64,000 bases of DNA from Kalaharituber pfeilii (taxonomy: Eukaryota > Ascomycota > Pezizomycetes > Pezizales > Pezizaceae), in contig WHUZ01000035.1 in assembly GCA_015179045.1 (NCBI GenBank), positions 186,001 through 250,000 on the forward strand. The letters are read 5' to 3'. This document shows, piece after piece, positions 24,471-37,810 of this stretch (position 1 is the first letter of the stretch; every line of letters begins with the position of its first letter). Below the pieces are notes generated by a model that was given only the letters and a program-made list of their open reading frames with translations, was not told the origin of the DNA and made no database searches. Made by a program: the position numbers and the translations under genes.

Positions 24471-26974
24471 AGTTACATGTGATGAGCATTGATGCTAAGA
24501 ATTCTTTAACAGCTGCAACCCTTCGACGAAAGCTAATTTTAAAGGCCCTGAGAGATCATGTAATAAATACATACACAAATGCTGTGCGTGGCTGCGGTGA
24601 TCGTCAGGATACCTCTATATATGGTGTAATCCATACCTAGAGCCTGTCATCGCCGCTTACCCCTATAGTGTGTACAGTCGTATGCATAACACGATATGGT
24701 AAACTGCTGGAAAGTACGGGAATGCTGCATGACATTCAGGCTTCACTATGCGCACGCCCTGTTCCCCAGAAATTTAGATAATATAGTTATAACTTGCATG
24801 GCGAGGGAGGGAGCCTAGACATCTAAAGTAGGTGATGGGCGGCTATTGAAGGCTTTCTCTTGACGCCAATGATTACTTAATTGCAAACTAACTGGGGATT
24901 ATATATAAGTAGTAATTTGGTAACAGAATCCACAGCCTTGTGGATGGGAATCTAATAGCGCGCTCGGAATTGCATTCACGAAGTTTTTCAGCAGAGTCAT
25001 TGGTGCCCGCACACAACGTTCTAGAGCTTGAACCGGTATGCAAGGCCAGTGGTGTTTGTTTTATAGTTAATATCTGACGTTAAGCGTTCAGACTTGTCAA
25101 TTGGTGGCCATTGCATGCAGCTTTGCAACCGTTGAAGCCTCAGGGGTAGATTGAGTACCCCAATCAGGCTCACTACAGTCAATCATCATCAACAAAAGGT
25201 AGGGGTAATCTCATATAGCTACGGCAATGTGCTCGGCCACGAGAAACTAGGTCTATTCTATCACTTTGTTTCTTATTCCATTGGGACCTGGTCATGGTGG
25301 CTGTGGTTTCAGGTTATTTTCAGGCGAAATCTGGTGACAATCGTCTGAAATCCCCAGCTCCCTGTTGAGCTTTGAGGATGCTTGGATTCACCAGTAGCGC
25401 ATGGCGGCCTGCCCATGTGTTGCGATTTCAGAACATTCCAGTACTCGAGCCCCATGAGTGGTCCGCAATAATTCCCAATTCCATGGGCACGGAGTATCTC
25501 GAGGAACGATAAGCCTGAAATTCGAATGTTCCATAGTTTATCTAGTGCTTACCGGCTCTAGAAGCTGAAAATTGGCGGATCTTACAATGCTTGATTCTGA
25601 TTGGCTTTATTATTGCACATTGATAATCTCGGCATGAATCAAGCAACAGCTTCGCTCTCACAAGAGGGAACGTTTAAAGAAGATTTCATACGAATCACGT
25701 ATATATTCTTAGTTAGCTGCTCCAAGTCTCAATTGGATTTTTGTTGACTCTGAATCAGCATCGTTTACACACTAGCATTTGTTACTCTGAATTGTGCGGA
25801 CTTTCTCTGTATGGAGGGTGCAGCAGTCGATCCATGCAGAATGCAACAACTATGTCTAAGACGGCAACCGGTGAATGTAGGCCGGCTCTGACTATGAATC
25901 GCAGCGTCCTTTTAGTCTGGTTCAGTTTCATTTTCACCATCACCTTGCCAAACTCGACTAGATACGATCGTCATATTGTTGGCATCAGCAATGAAGAGGG
26001 GGCAAAGTGTGCCGTAGATACTAAGTGTGTGTGAGGTGGGCTTCCAGTAAGCCCCACTGGAGGGTAACGCTTACAGAACTCAAACCGGGACACTGTTTCC
26101 CATGGTTCATAACAAGCAAACCAGAGGGAGTGAGTCTGAAATAAAGTATTGGTCCGTCCTGACATGATGTAGTAGATCCATGCACAGCTGATGTGTTAGC
26201 GGGGCCCAGGGACCTGATTCTGTCCTAGAACAACGATACATTGGTACCGGTTTGCCCGCACACAACCGGTGACACCTATGGATAGATTAATCCCAGCAAG
26301 AAACGAGAAAGGAATGAACGGTTGGGTGCTTATGTGCCCAGTGTAATGAGTCTTCAGTCTTTCAGTGTGAGCTCCAGTTGGTGCAGGCCAGGAAAACAGC
26401 ACTTGTGTAATGCGAGGGCCAGTTCCCAAGCAGGCAGCCTAAAACAAGGCCAAATTTACGGGCATCAAACAACAGCCCGGGCTTGGGGAATTAATAGCTT
26501 TTTCATCCAAATACCAACACTGGGGCCTCTTGTCAAGACCGTTATGTAGCCAAAAAGTTAGTTATGAAGCTTATTCGGGGTCACAGCGTGAAATGAGAAA
26601 AGTGGTATAGCAAGCAAGAATAATAATATAGTTCACCATAGTCAAACTTCGTGCCTCTTCCAGCGATTTTCCACAATGGCATAACTAGAAATAAAAGTAG
26701 ATATTTCTGGATCCTTTTGGGATACTCCAATATATAGCCTTCGCACACTCGTGAGAATATTCATAACCCAAAACATCTATAAACCCAAACCTTTTCACCC
26801 CAAGCCACAACACCGAAAATATGCCTCAACCGAACATTAGCTTATCGTCCATATATACCAGAAGCCCTCGTTGTGTATCGCCATTCCGTCGCTGATGTCG
26901 AGCATTCAATAAACATCAATACCCTTCGGCCTAAAATCTACTTCTTGCAATCCTTTGTGCCGCTATATCCAGCA

Positions 26975-29900
26975 TCAGTTGTGAACATTAGCAGCATTTC
27001 CTCGAGCACTTCCAGATCCAGAAGATGTTTCCTGCTTTACATCCAGAAACAACTGGGAAACCCAAATCATGTCCACGTCGTATTCCCGTTTTTCGCCTTC
27101 CGAACGAAGGCGTTCGAACTCCGCGTCTAAATATCAATTGTCAGCAGATTAAGTCACAAAATGCTGAGACAGCGTGTACCTCAGACTTACAATTTTGCCT
27201 CAGATAGGTGCACGCTCTCCTCATAAACTCAACTCCCTGATTATCCATCCCAGCACGTTCCTTTGCATCAGCAATAGGGTCCATAGCAGCCTTCTTCTTG
27301 CTCTTCTTTATGCGATTGGCGTTTGTGCCCTCGCCACCCGAGCTAGAGTTATCTGCAGGAGGCGCATTCTCCCAGTTCAAACTAAATGGAAAAGCGCCCT
27401 TCAGGGCAACCTGGAAATGTACAATAAGCATCTTTGCAGAGGTTTCCCATTGTTCCATCCATGATCTAGTAAAGAATTCGATTTCAGATTTGGTTCCTGT
27501 GAGCTGTAATAAGACAGCTTCTTTAGCAGCCGAGTGGCATAAATATAAGAAGAGGGTTATTGGGAGGTCTTACCGTTCCTTCATGCCGCTTCATATAACG
27601 ATATTGAGCTCTATATACGTACTCTATGTTGTGCAACAGCACGAACATTGTGAGAAATACTTCGTACCAGTGTGTGTGACGTCGTCTTTGAATTCTAGCT
27701 TTCAAAGCTTTGAGGACATTGTCCTTAAGTTGCAACATATACCGAATTCCCAAAGTGTCAAGTTGATGGTCCAGAATTGGTGGAATCGGGACGGTGCCAT
27801 AATAGGGCGAGTCAGGGCTGTCAACTACATCAATATCAAATGGTCTCTCACTGCCCACAATTACAACGCCTTCGGCAGCGAGACGTGAGAGAATCCAAAT
27901 CCTGAGAGCATCCCTTAGCATACAGATTGGCTGCTTGTCAGATGAAGATTTGACGTCTGTAACGCACTGTACATTTCATCAAAGTTAGTGATAGACCAGA
28001 AAAGTACAGTGAACAAAACTGACCTCGTGATCCTCTGAATAACGAATGGCCTCTTCAAACACGAGTCTGACCAGTGGATTTTGCTCCTCGCTTACCATAT
28101 CATATTTGAAGAACTCGAAGACGTCACGCACAAACCCTCTGATAGCCTCGCTTGTATCCCCTTCTTCACACGCTGCAAAGGGGGGTAGTTTAAGCCTAAC
28201 CTCGTCCCCGTTTGCATCGCGCCAGGTCTCATGCAGAAGGTCTCCTTGCCGCGGCACAAACTCCTTGCAATGAATCTTGAATGATGGAAGAGTAGTGTGC
28301 CCTTTGGCTATCCAGTGGCGTGTAAGAGGTGGAGGGCGCCCCAATGTGATAGTTTTTCTGCGAGCACCATGAGCCCAGTGAAGGGACAACAAGTTTGCTT
28401 CTGCTTGCTTAAATTTGGAATTCCCTGCTTAAATTGTTAGCTTGACTTTACTACAATGTATAAGATGCAAGAGAATATTTACGACACCTTTTCGAAAAAG
28501 CATCGCCTCTGTGATGCGCATTCTTATGCATGGCATGTACCTCCAAGTTTTTTGTTTGCCCTCCACTTTGCAGCAATTGGCGCACCTCTCATTCATATCA
28601 CACTGATCATGGAATTAGTCGAGGATGTTTGTGACAATGGAGCAATTGCGGCAAAATTCGACTCACGCTTTCTCTTAAGAATTGGCACCTGATACATGCC
28701 CCCCTTTTTCTTATCTCGTTCACCTCTCCTCTTCGCCGAGGATCAAAGGGCCCACGAGTTTTCTTAGTTGGCAAACTGCTAGGCGCAAGAGTGGGTGGCT
28801 GTTGCTCTTCATGACTGGTAACAACTTCGATTGATGGATTTGGAACTTCTATCGTACCATCTACGTCATGGTCATGTTGGTGCTCGGGAGCGTAATCCAT
28901 AGACCAGTTCAAAAAACCTTGAGGATCCCAGTCGATATGAAAATTCTGGTACGCAGGTACAGAGCCGTGCTGCAAGTGGAACTCCCCCAATTCTTCATGG
29001 GAGTTGAATTGCCAATTTATGGTTTCAGCATCGAGCTGTTGGTTTTGGTTCGTTAAATGGGGTGGTTGAAAGATTGGGAGCTCATGCACATGCTGCAACT
29101 GTTCAGCAAGCCCCGGGTAAGGCTCGACGCTATTGAATGGCGAATCACATAGTTCAGTGAATCCAGTTTCGAAGTGCTGCAATTGACCTTGTGTAACATC
29201 AATGGCGCCATCTGAGCTGACAATTCCTGTCTCGCACTGTGTATTCCCATGATCACGCTCTGGGTTGCTGTCGTAGCTGCTGCTACCGGCAGGTTGGTCC
29301 ATAGACGTATACCCCACTTCCACTATGCGCTGATGTTGTTGAAAGTCTCGACGAGACGAACTGTGCTGGACAAGATTGCTCGTAGAGGAATGTTTCATCC
29401 GCTTCCGTGCGGGCAGCGCAATACCGTCCACCCCGTCATCGAGGGCACTGGTAGCAAGGGCCCTACTTGTAGCGCAAGTGACCGCTGCCCCAGGTGTGGC
29501 TAAATTTGTGCATTGTGTAGTACTTTGCCTTTTGAGGGAGCGGGTGCCTGCAGCTGTTGCAGAATCTGTGGTAGGGCTCGATGTATAGAACAAGAATGCA
29601 CCTGTGGCATCAGGGGGTTGAGATGGTTGCGCAGCATCACTAAGAGGTAGACGAGCGTGCTGGGAAGGGACCGATGACGCTGTAGCCTGGGACAGCGTGG
29701 CTCTCCGGTTTGACGGGCTGCTGGCTGCGGACACTCTACTGCCGTATAGTCGCTTACGCTGATGCGGGTGCATTAAATGAGTGCCTCGGATGCTGGCCTC
29801 GAGCTGTGGGCTATCATCACTTGGTGGGCCTCCGCAGAAACGGCGCGCCCTTAAAGCTGGCACTTGGAGACAAGGAGTGGCAGATCCCTGCCGCTGCCAC

Positions 29901-30964
29901 ACCTTTGGTGCATGCGGAGCAATCCCAAGTACTGGCCAGAGCGGACCCCCGATAGAATCGAAATGCTGTGTGTCGAATGAATTTTCGCCATCACCACTTC
30001 TTCGTCTCTGGTGTCCAAGATCCCCGTCGATTGGGTATCCAGAGCGTAAGCCGTTCCGTGCGTCAATGTTGTAATTATCTTCCAAATCTAAGGTCGTGGC
30101 GGGTGAGGTATGGTCGTGGCTCGTGTCATGCTCAGGGTTGCTGCCCTCCCCATATGCATCCAGCTGCAGGTCCTCATCATCCACACGAATACCTCTAACA
30201 GCCTGAGCAAAGGCATTCGGACTTGAGTTTGTTGGCCCGGTAATTGTCGCTTCCATCGCATTGGATTCCGATTGGGCTTCTGGAAATGGGCTGGAAAATG
30301 AGGCAGGCGAACCCGTCCCGAGCACCGACAATTGAGACATCGACCGATTCTTCCTTTGCGACAAATCAGAGGAAGATGGATACGGATGAGAAGAGTTTAG
30401 TTGGATAGCTGTGGTCACATTGAATTCCGGGATAGAGGAAGCATCGATAAAACATCGCGATGGCGAATTTGAGTGTTCATTCACTCCAAATTGAGAACTT
30501 GCAACTTGGGGTTGCTGGGCAGAGTATATTCCCGCATTCGAAAACTCGATCATGTTCCTAAAGCTCTCAAGCGCAATCATCGATATCGCGCCATGCGAAT
30601 TAGGAAGCAAAATCGGACTGCTCATATTCGAGCCGCTCTCGCCCTCCACCAGTGCCCACGAACTGCTATTAGATTGTATACTTCCATTGCTGAAGAGATT
30701 GTGTTGCGGTGATGGCGCAGAAGACGGGGAATGAAGTTGATAAGGCGAGGCAATACCTAAGCTCTGCCCAGAATCGATGACGGCGTGCCAGCCGGGAGAA
30801 AGTGAATTCAGCCGCGAGCTATTCACAGATTGGCTGGTGACACTATTGCTCTGTCTCGAACTTCTGTCGCCAGGACTGTTCGTGAGCGTGAACGATGAAG
30901 GGTTCCAGTTGAGAGGGCATGCTTGAGAGTGCGGCAGATGTGAGGCTACCCTAGCACTTGACAT
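26975..30964 (-). CDS. Zn(II)2Cys6 transcription regulator with the finger in mid-protein
   Basis: Six-exon minus-strand model: 30964-28667, 28602-28488, 28424-28024, 27966-27574, 27503-27191 and 27126-26975, about 1223 residues. The first 750 residues are Ser/Gln/Asn-rich and disordered. Then GPFDPRRRGEVNEIRKRGA leads into the binuclear cluster: Cys757 and Cys760, then across intron 1 Cys767, Cys773, Cys776 and, after KTWRYMP, Cys791. Intron 1 splits the cluster. The remaining approximately 430 residues are helical and include ALRIWILSRLAAEGV. Expected to be a nuclear, sequence-specific DNA-binding regulator; targets are unknown. Start: first in-frame ATG (30964); a TTG lies five codons upstream. 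The exon 2/3 junction is uncertain: GTGTCG-to-CAG (used here) or GTAAAT-to-AAG both keep frame. The other introns (57-70 nt) have good sites. No adjacent pathway genes point to a target cluster. Confidence 0.87.
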
Positions 30965-33770
30965 TCTTACGACGTACAAGAGTCGACTCTTTGGAAACTG
31001 CGGTACAATTCAAATCGCTAGTATGAGATTTCTAATTCCCTCTTTCCTACGCCCTGCAGGATAAGGAGAATGGCGGAGAGGAGCAGGTTCAGGAGCTGTT
31101 TGGGAATTTTCCTCTGCGGAGGTAAATAGCTAGACAGATCAGTACTTGCTACTAAGTACAAGAGTTAAACCGAGAATAGAGAACAGTTACTTCTAAAAGA
31201 ATCCGACAAACATAACAGCGCTTAGGAGCCCAAGTCCAATGATCGTACTAAAAACAATGGTTGAGCAGGTGCACGGCGGCAGAGTAACCACACGCGGCTC
31301 TGACTATCGATGCCGGATCGGTGCGTATGTCGCTACTGGACTGCTGTCAGCAGCGGGCGTCAGTGGGATAAGTAGTTGACTAGCTGAAGATTATTCTCAA
31401 TCAATATGGTGGTTTGCGATGACAGAATGATTGAGTGGCTCTGTGTTTCCTCTGTCGGAGGGCTCAATTAGAAGAGTTCCGCTCAACGGCAACGCACTGA
31501 GCTTACCTATCTATGGTACATCACCTCCAGCCCGCATGCCCCCTGAAACCAAGTATCAACCTGGCCGCTCAAAGTCACAGCCCGCCCACACGTGGTAAGC
31601 TACAAGAGCCTCAACACACCTCTACAATATGCATGTCCGGAGTGCGGTTATGCTGCCGGCGCTGATGTACGGACGCTTGCAAACCCCACGTCCAAGAATT
31701 CGGAAGGGCACTGTGTGGATGCATATGCACAGGCCACTGGTCGGCGAGACTCACGTGGTGCACTTGATCGCTGCGCATCAAGTGGGTCCACTTGGCCAGC
31801 GGCAGACACAGCCTTTGCAAATGTAGGTTTGGAGCATTGGTGCAGCCTGCTTCCGTCGGCACCAGTAGCCTGAAGGAGAAACTAGAGCCTGTATCAAGAA
31901 AAATCAGGAAAGCGACCGTACATACATAAATATTCTGGCATTCATAGATATCGGTGTCCGCGTCGTACATCGCGCTGGATGAAGATGAATCTTGGCGTCG
32001 CTAGAGACGCAGACTTGGTTTGTGTGCGCGCAGGTGAAAAGCCGGAGGTTAACTTGTGCATGCCAGCTTGGGGTGCTTATCAGTCTCCTGCACTTGCAGC
32101 AGCAGGCGTCCGCGGACAATCACAGTCAATTTCTGGCATGAGACTATCAGCCTATGATGCGATTCTAGCTAGCTATTCCCTTGTCTTGGTCGCTGCCCAC
32201 CTCTTCTATTTCCTGGGCTTAACGAGTGGGTATTGTGCTGAGTGCTCGGGTAGTAAGAATATAGTTACCTGAACTCGGAAATAAGCCGTCTACACTTAGA
32301 AGCACAAATCTGAGGCAGACTTTGCAAGTCCACATCGGCCACCATCCTTTCCGAAATTGAAAATAAACAGATATGAATTAGATGGAGCCCGTATCACCAA
32401 CAGTACGGTAGGTGTTCGCCGACGTAGCAAGGAATACCTAGCATTCTACAGCGGGTAGCTCTCAGCCTTGCAATCTTGTATGATGACCTTGCTGCGGGCC
32501 AGAGCTCCGCAAGTTGATGATCCTGGACAGGCCGATTGATCCTGGACTCCGATTGGGACAATTTCATTGTCCGCTGCTTGGAGGCAGCTACAGGTGACCC
32601 TGGCTATAGTGAAGGGATGGACAAGCTTCTTTGTCTACACAGGTAAAGAAAGTGCCCTCGCTATAGTGAAAATTTGGGTACGAGAACAAGTGGAAACTGG
32701 GTATAGTGAAGAAAATCGGTCAGATTCTTGGCCTTCATTATAGCCAGGTTTACCTGTACAGTAGTCAGTGTTACATGCACGAGAAGTAAGAGCGGGATTA
32801 GGGTATGACATACACGCGCATCCCTGTCCAGCTGTACCATCCAAGTTTTACTTCACGGTAAGTACCGTGCTGCGCAAAATGGTGGCGCAGCTTTGGTGCT
32901 ACATACTGTACATATGCCAATGCCCACAACCACGCAAATTCAAGCGACGTTGTCTTTGATCTGAGTAACAATCCTGAAGATAAGTTAGTATTGAGATGAA
33001 GTTGGCAATTGGCAATAGGAAAACATAATCATTTGATGTGCACCATGCATGGGATTATATACTTCTTGTAGGGCACGAAGGCCCCCTGACACAACTATAG
33101 CTGCAGCTCCAATAAGTCAGCATAAAAACGATAAGCAATTATCAAACATATTTGGCAGAGGGTCTTGGCGTGAGACTACATATTTGCAAGAATGGTGACT
33201 TTAAGTATGTTATTTCCATGCCAAAGGAAAATGCCGTGTCCCAGAAACCACTCCCGTGCGGCATATCCTCTCTCGTGCCCTCCATCATAAATACAATAGA
33301 TTTAGGTCGTAGCCACAGTCCTACAGATGAACATGCATCCGCTGTTACCTAAGCACTTAGTGTTGCTACATCGATCATATATCTTTTTTGGGCATATTAG
33401 TACCGCCAAACAACGAAAGAGCACGTGCGCGTATGTTTCAGTATAATCTACAACTGATACCTAAAGTGGGCCCATAGTGCATGTGCCCGATGACCCAAGG
33501 TTAGGCCTGTAGTTGGAGACATGTGATGCCGTAAAGATAGGCATATTGTATGCAGAAGGGCTAAAAGAAGTTAGAAAATTAACGTGGTGTCCAGATTATG
33601 GCTTCAGATAAAGGGTTGAGACAGACTTCGATTACACCGACAGTGGAAGGATTGGGAAGCAGAATTGATTCGAGAGAATGCAACTAGACTACGAAAGGAT
33701 GAGGGGCAGAAAGATGGAACTGGTTAGTGTCTGGTATGGAATCGCACTCGGGTACGTACAAGTAACTTTA
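30965..33770. other. Upstream region of the Zn2Cys6 gene and gene-free DNA
   Basis: The first few hundred bases above 30964 should hold the promoter and 5' UTR of the regulator gene. A CCTGCAG acceptor-like site near 31055 could end a 5' UTR intron. Beyond about 31.6 kb there are only short unsupported frames and no repeat was recognised. Confidence 0.4.
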
Positions 33771-34560
33771 CTGTATTTCACCACCTAACGATGCACGACT
33801 GATAACTCAACATGCGCTTTTCAGCGGAGATAAATCAAAAAATTATTCTTCGCATGTGACACTTCTATTTACCCTAAAAATATAGTGGGTCAATTAATGG
33901 TACAATGACATTTTCATTGATGTCTTGGCATGCATTTACATGAAACTTCCATATAAAGCACTTTGGAAAGTAGAGTGCATTACCTCCTTTCAACATTCTC
34001 TGCAATGGCTATAGAATCGTGGCTAGAGGGTTGTTTCTGATAGATTTCTCAATATATAATGCTTTATTTGGCTTATTGTCGTTAAATGCCTGGTTCATAT
34101 ATCAATTTGCCATTTTCAATAGTTCTATATATGTAGTTTCTATATTAATATTTCTATATAAATATGATTTTTGTGAATAAATTCACCACTACCTTAGATG
34201 TTGCCTTGGTATGTTTCTTGCATTTGAATAAAAGGTAAAATTATCATAATCAAGTGTCCCAGTCGTTTTATTGAATTTATTTCAAGGTGTAGGAAGTAGA
34301 ATTCAATATTGACAATATTTCCGTGAAAATGTATGCCAAGACATGATATGAAAATTTACAAAGCTAAAAACAATATGTTCCGGAGAATCAAAGTCGCGGA
34401 ATGTGAAAAATAGCCCTTGATCTAGGTTATTTAAACAGGATTTAAAACAATCTGCTTTGATTGTTGAGATACCTATGTTCTCATCCGTGTGTGCGGTTTT
34501 GGAGTAAAAGATCTCGTCGCTGGGCACGATTAATGAAATTGATACGAAATTACGTAAGTT
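33771..34560. mobile_element. TA-flanked inverted-repeat element, copy 1 (degraded right end)
   Basis: The left end TA-CTGTATTTCACCAC resembles the end of the better-preserved copy at 37811 (TA-CTGTGTTTCACCAC). Internally it has TGTCTTGGCAT at about 33922 and its reverse complement ATGCCAAGACA at about 34329; the same inverted pair and spacing of about 410 bp occurs in copy 2. The right terminus is too diverged to place exactly. Related but old non-autonomous DNA transposon without a coding region. Confidence 0.55.
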
Positions 34561-34630
34561 AGTTCCCCACCGGCGCGCTCCTGAGGAGATCTTGGCATGA
34601 GACAACAACATGACAGCATGCTACTGTCTT

Positions 34631-34662
34631 AGTAGTCTGGTTGCACCAACCCTCCGACCGTA
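34631..34662. repeat. Micro-insertion carrying TAGTCTGGTT, flanked by a 10-bp direct repeat
   Basis: CTACTGTCTT at 34621-34630 is repeated at 34663-34672. The 32 nt between them begin AGTAGTCTGGTTGCACC. This is the longest member of the micro-insertion set. Confidence 0.6.
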
Positions 34663-36164
34663 CTACTGTCTTCTGTCTTAGGGCCAGGATATATTCCGCT
34701 AAGCGTTAGTCTGGTCTGAGACTGATATACCAAGGCAGACACCGAAAATGATTGCCTGCGCACGAGAACAATACATACCAAGACTTGACAGTCTCGAACC
34801 AGAGGCTTGGGATGTGCAGAGGACACTGGGCAAGTAATCACTCTAATTGCGTACTACTAGTACTTAGTCCCACGTGAAGGCTCGAGACTGGAATTCAAAG
34901 GGCTTTGTACTGCAAGAGAAGTTAGCAGCTACGTAGTATGAGACTAAGCTATATACTGGTTTGGTTGTAGAGGGAGAGATGGTAGTTTTGTCCGGGGCTA
35001 GGTAGAGAGAAGCTGGGTCGGAAAAAAAATCACGTAAGACTTCTCCTTGAGGGGTTGCCATGACAAGGTGTACCGTTCAGGACGACGTTGATCGGAGGAC
35101 TACCCGATGGTCGATGAAGTGTCCAGACTGTTATCACATATGAAGCTACAGAATAAGATCCTTAGATTAGCTCTTGTGGCCTGCAACCTCGTCAAGTAGT
35201 AGTCGTTCCGTCTACACTCTCGTATTCTAAACCCTCCAATTACTTCTAGTGTTAAACCTGTCACGTCCTATGATCCCTTTGAAAAGGGTAAAAGTACGAT
35301 TGGAAAGCAGTCTAGTGCCAGGCACGTGACAAGGAAGCTCGAATAGCTGCAGGTCAATATCACGATTCATCTACCGCTCCCTGAAGATCATTGTGAAGCC
35401 ATCGGAGCAGCTTAAAGCAAAGTATTGATTTCTCCAGCCTGCAAACGTAATGGGCTCTCCCGTTGTGCCTCCGACCCACAACACCTGTCAATGGAATGTC
35501 GGCCCAATTCGGGATGAAAGTCCTATCTCTAAGAGAAGGATTAACCTCACCCAAGAATGCCACCGGCGACCACGGGCAACGAGTATGCCTCTGCTCCTTC
35601 TCACCATTCTTTCATATCATCTTTCAATTTGGGTGATAGAATTAATGATGATAGCACTCCCCAATACTCTAGAACGAACCGAGAATCATACAAGCCATTG
35701 CACAGACCATGATTGATCAATATCTTTGAACATATAGGCGTTCACTTGCCAAAAGTTGCCCGTCATCCAACAGGCATAGGAGGGTTTTCTGGGTAATCCA
35801 TATACCGGAACATTGTACTGGAGTGAATAGGAGCCCTCAGCTGTTGGAAAGTAAGAATTGAGAGGAAACTCTGGTATGTAGGGGAGTAATTCGCACCTAT
35901 TTCCCCTGTTCATTTTCCTTTTCTTTTTCCTTTGTCTTTTGTAGGTGGCTACTCTATAGCTTTCCTCACAGCCCAGCAAGGTTATGTAGTTCCTTTGGAG
36001 TTGTGCGCAGAACATTGAGTTAGTTCATTTTTACATAGTGTCAATTGAGGCTGTATGTGTGATTACAGATGATAGCCCCTCACTTCTTGCGGAACTCCAT
36101 AATGAAGAATGAGGATGGACACAACTTTCACATTTGCCCTTGATAAAAGAGATTTGGGGCTCAT

Positions 36165-36176
36165 TAGTCTGGTTGG
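36165..36176. repeat. 12-nt micro-insertion TAGTCTGGTTGG, flanked by a 9-bp direct repeat
   Basis: GGGGCTCAT (36156-36164), then TAGTCTGGTTGG, then GGGGCTCAT again (36177-36185). The arrangement is exact in the sequence. Confidence 0.7.
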
Positions 36177-36849
36177 GGGGCTCATCACTCTTTTCAAAGC
36201 TTTCCCTTAAAGAAGGTAACACTTAGCCTCATGGTAACTCTCACGCATGCCAAGGTGTCTGCTAGACTTGCGAATAGAGTGTACGAGAAGTTCAGGGACA
36301 ACATGTATGATTGGCTTCTGGCTAAGGGCCTATTCAATTTCGGGATTATCCATTTGAAGATACTGTATGTAATGGTTTCATTGAGAGTTGAGGTGTCAGC
36401 TCCCAGAAAATACGACTAGGTATTTCAATTTTTCAACTCAGGAAATGGCATGAGCAATTTAAGCAATTCTGTTCATACGCAAAAATTAATTCCCAATGAA
36501 TTTTTTTTTTTTGACTAATCCCCGAGTAGATCAGGTTGGTTATCAAGATTTTTATGACCAGAATCCGAAAGCTCAAGCCCTAAAAGGCGGAGAGGATGTT
36601 ACTGACTCATGAGATTATATTTGGTGAACGCACTAACCGGCAGTCTGGCCTAAGACCGTTACTCTGTAGTCAGTTGTGGGAAACAGGTGATCAAGGAGAT
36701 TTAGGAGAATAACCATATACATACTATTCGAATTTCGTAGGCGTTAGGATATATCAGCATAGAGCCAGCTTCTTTCTGTAGCTGAAAGACATCTTCGGTA
36801 TGGCTCACGAAGCAACGCACATGGCACTGTAGTTTGGTTGCATACCTTG

Positions 36850-36860
36850 CAACCAGACTA
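36850..36860. repeat. 11-nt micro-insertion CAACCAGACTA, flanked by a 9-bp direct repeat
   Basis: CATACCTTG (36841-36849), then CAACCAGACTA, then CATACCTTG (36861-36869). A diverged inverted copy, TAGTTTGGTTG, abuts the first repeat at 36830-36840, so the three parts also form a hairpin with 14-nt arms (13 of 14 matched) and a 5-nt loop. Confidence 0.7.
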
Positions 36861-37810
36861 CATACCTTGAAGGTGCAGGGAATTCCCAACTGAGAAACCA
36901 ACTCATTTAGTCTCGACCTCATTCTTGATAAGCGACTTCTACATACGGCGCGTACACTATCTGTGAGGGATAGCGTAACCAGACTAATACATAGGCACCG
37001 AGAATGCGCGACTAAGTAAGCTACGTATACCCGGGCCGCTACAGTTGCTATGGTGGAATCATTTCTGGAACTGCGCTCAAGCCAGTTACGGGACTATCAA
37101 CTATCGTAAAAAATAGGGCATAAGATACTACGAAGTTATATGATACCACCTTCTAAAAATGCTAAACCCAGCGGTAGCTATACTGTAAAAGGGACTACGA
37201 ATGGTGAGCGTAAGAGTGCCCATCGACCCACGCAATCTAGATGACGCTTCCCTACTGATTAGAAGGAAATGAATCAACCCAGCATCCTCTCTCATTGACT
37301 GGAGTATCTGCAATTAATTTGTACGGAGAGATCCTGTAAATACAGTTATACTAGATCAGAGCATGTATTCAAGTTAAATTAGAATTTTTTTTTTTAATGG
37401 GGAATCAGTGTCAGACCCAGCGACGTCTATGCGTCCCAAACTCTCAGAAATACTCCATTAATTGTCATGGACATGCCTGTCGAGATTCTTTAGCTCAATT
37501 GTCTCGTGAGCGTTTAGTAACAAAGCTCGATAGTGTAGAAGACGAAGTAATCATGCTTGAAAGCTGATAACATTTTTATTTGTTTCCTTTATATCATTGC
37601 TCATATGCCCAAAAAATATGTATATAGTTGATCTAAAATAAACGCGGAGCCTTGCATATATTGAATCCCTGAGTTGTGAAAACACTTGTCCCTGAGCGGA
37701 CCAACTGAACTCCCAAGCGGATCAGAACAAGACTATCACTTATAAGGGGCTCCGGGCGGGAGGGGGCCCCCGTTTGGTCATAAGGGACGTCCCTTATGAC
37801 CTAATTTTTA

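Larger units (their letters stand above)
17861..26974. other. About 9 kb without a recognisable gene
   Basis: Only short, unsupported open frames are present. The stretch contains simple repeats (an AAT run plus A tract at about 18236-18272, A30 at 19963-19992), three small retroelement tails (22201-22243, 22799-22843 and 24357-24470) and one dispersed 10-mer near 25913. No RNA gene was identified with confidence. Confidence 0.45.
34561..37808. other. Gene-free stretch rich in the TAGTCTGGTT micro-repeat
   Basis: No gene was recognised. The stretch contains at least four exact copies of TAGTCTGGTT or its complement (34633, 36165, 36851 and 36977) and diverged versions near 34707 and 36640, plus T tracts near 36500 and 37385. 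Confidence 0.5.
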
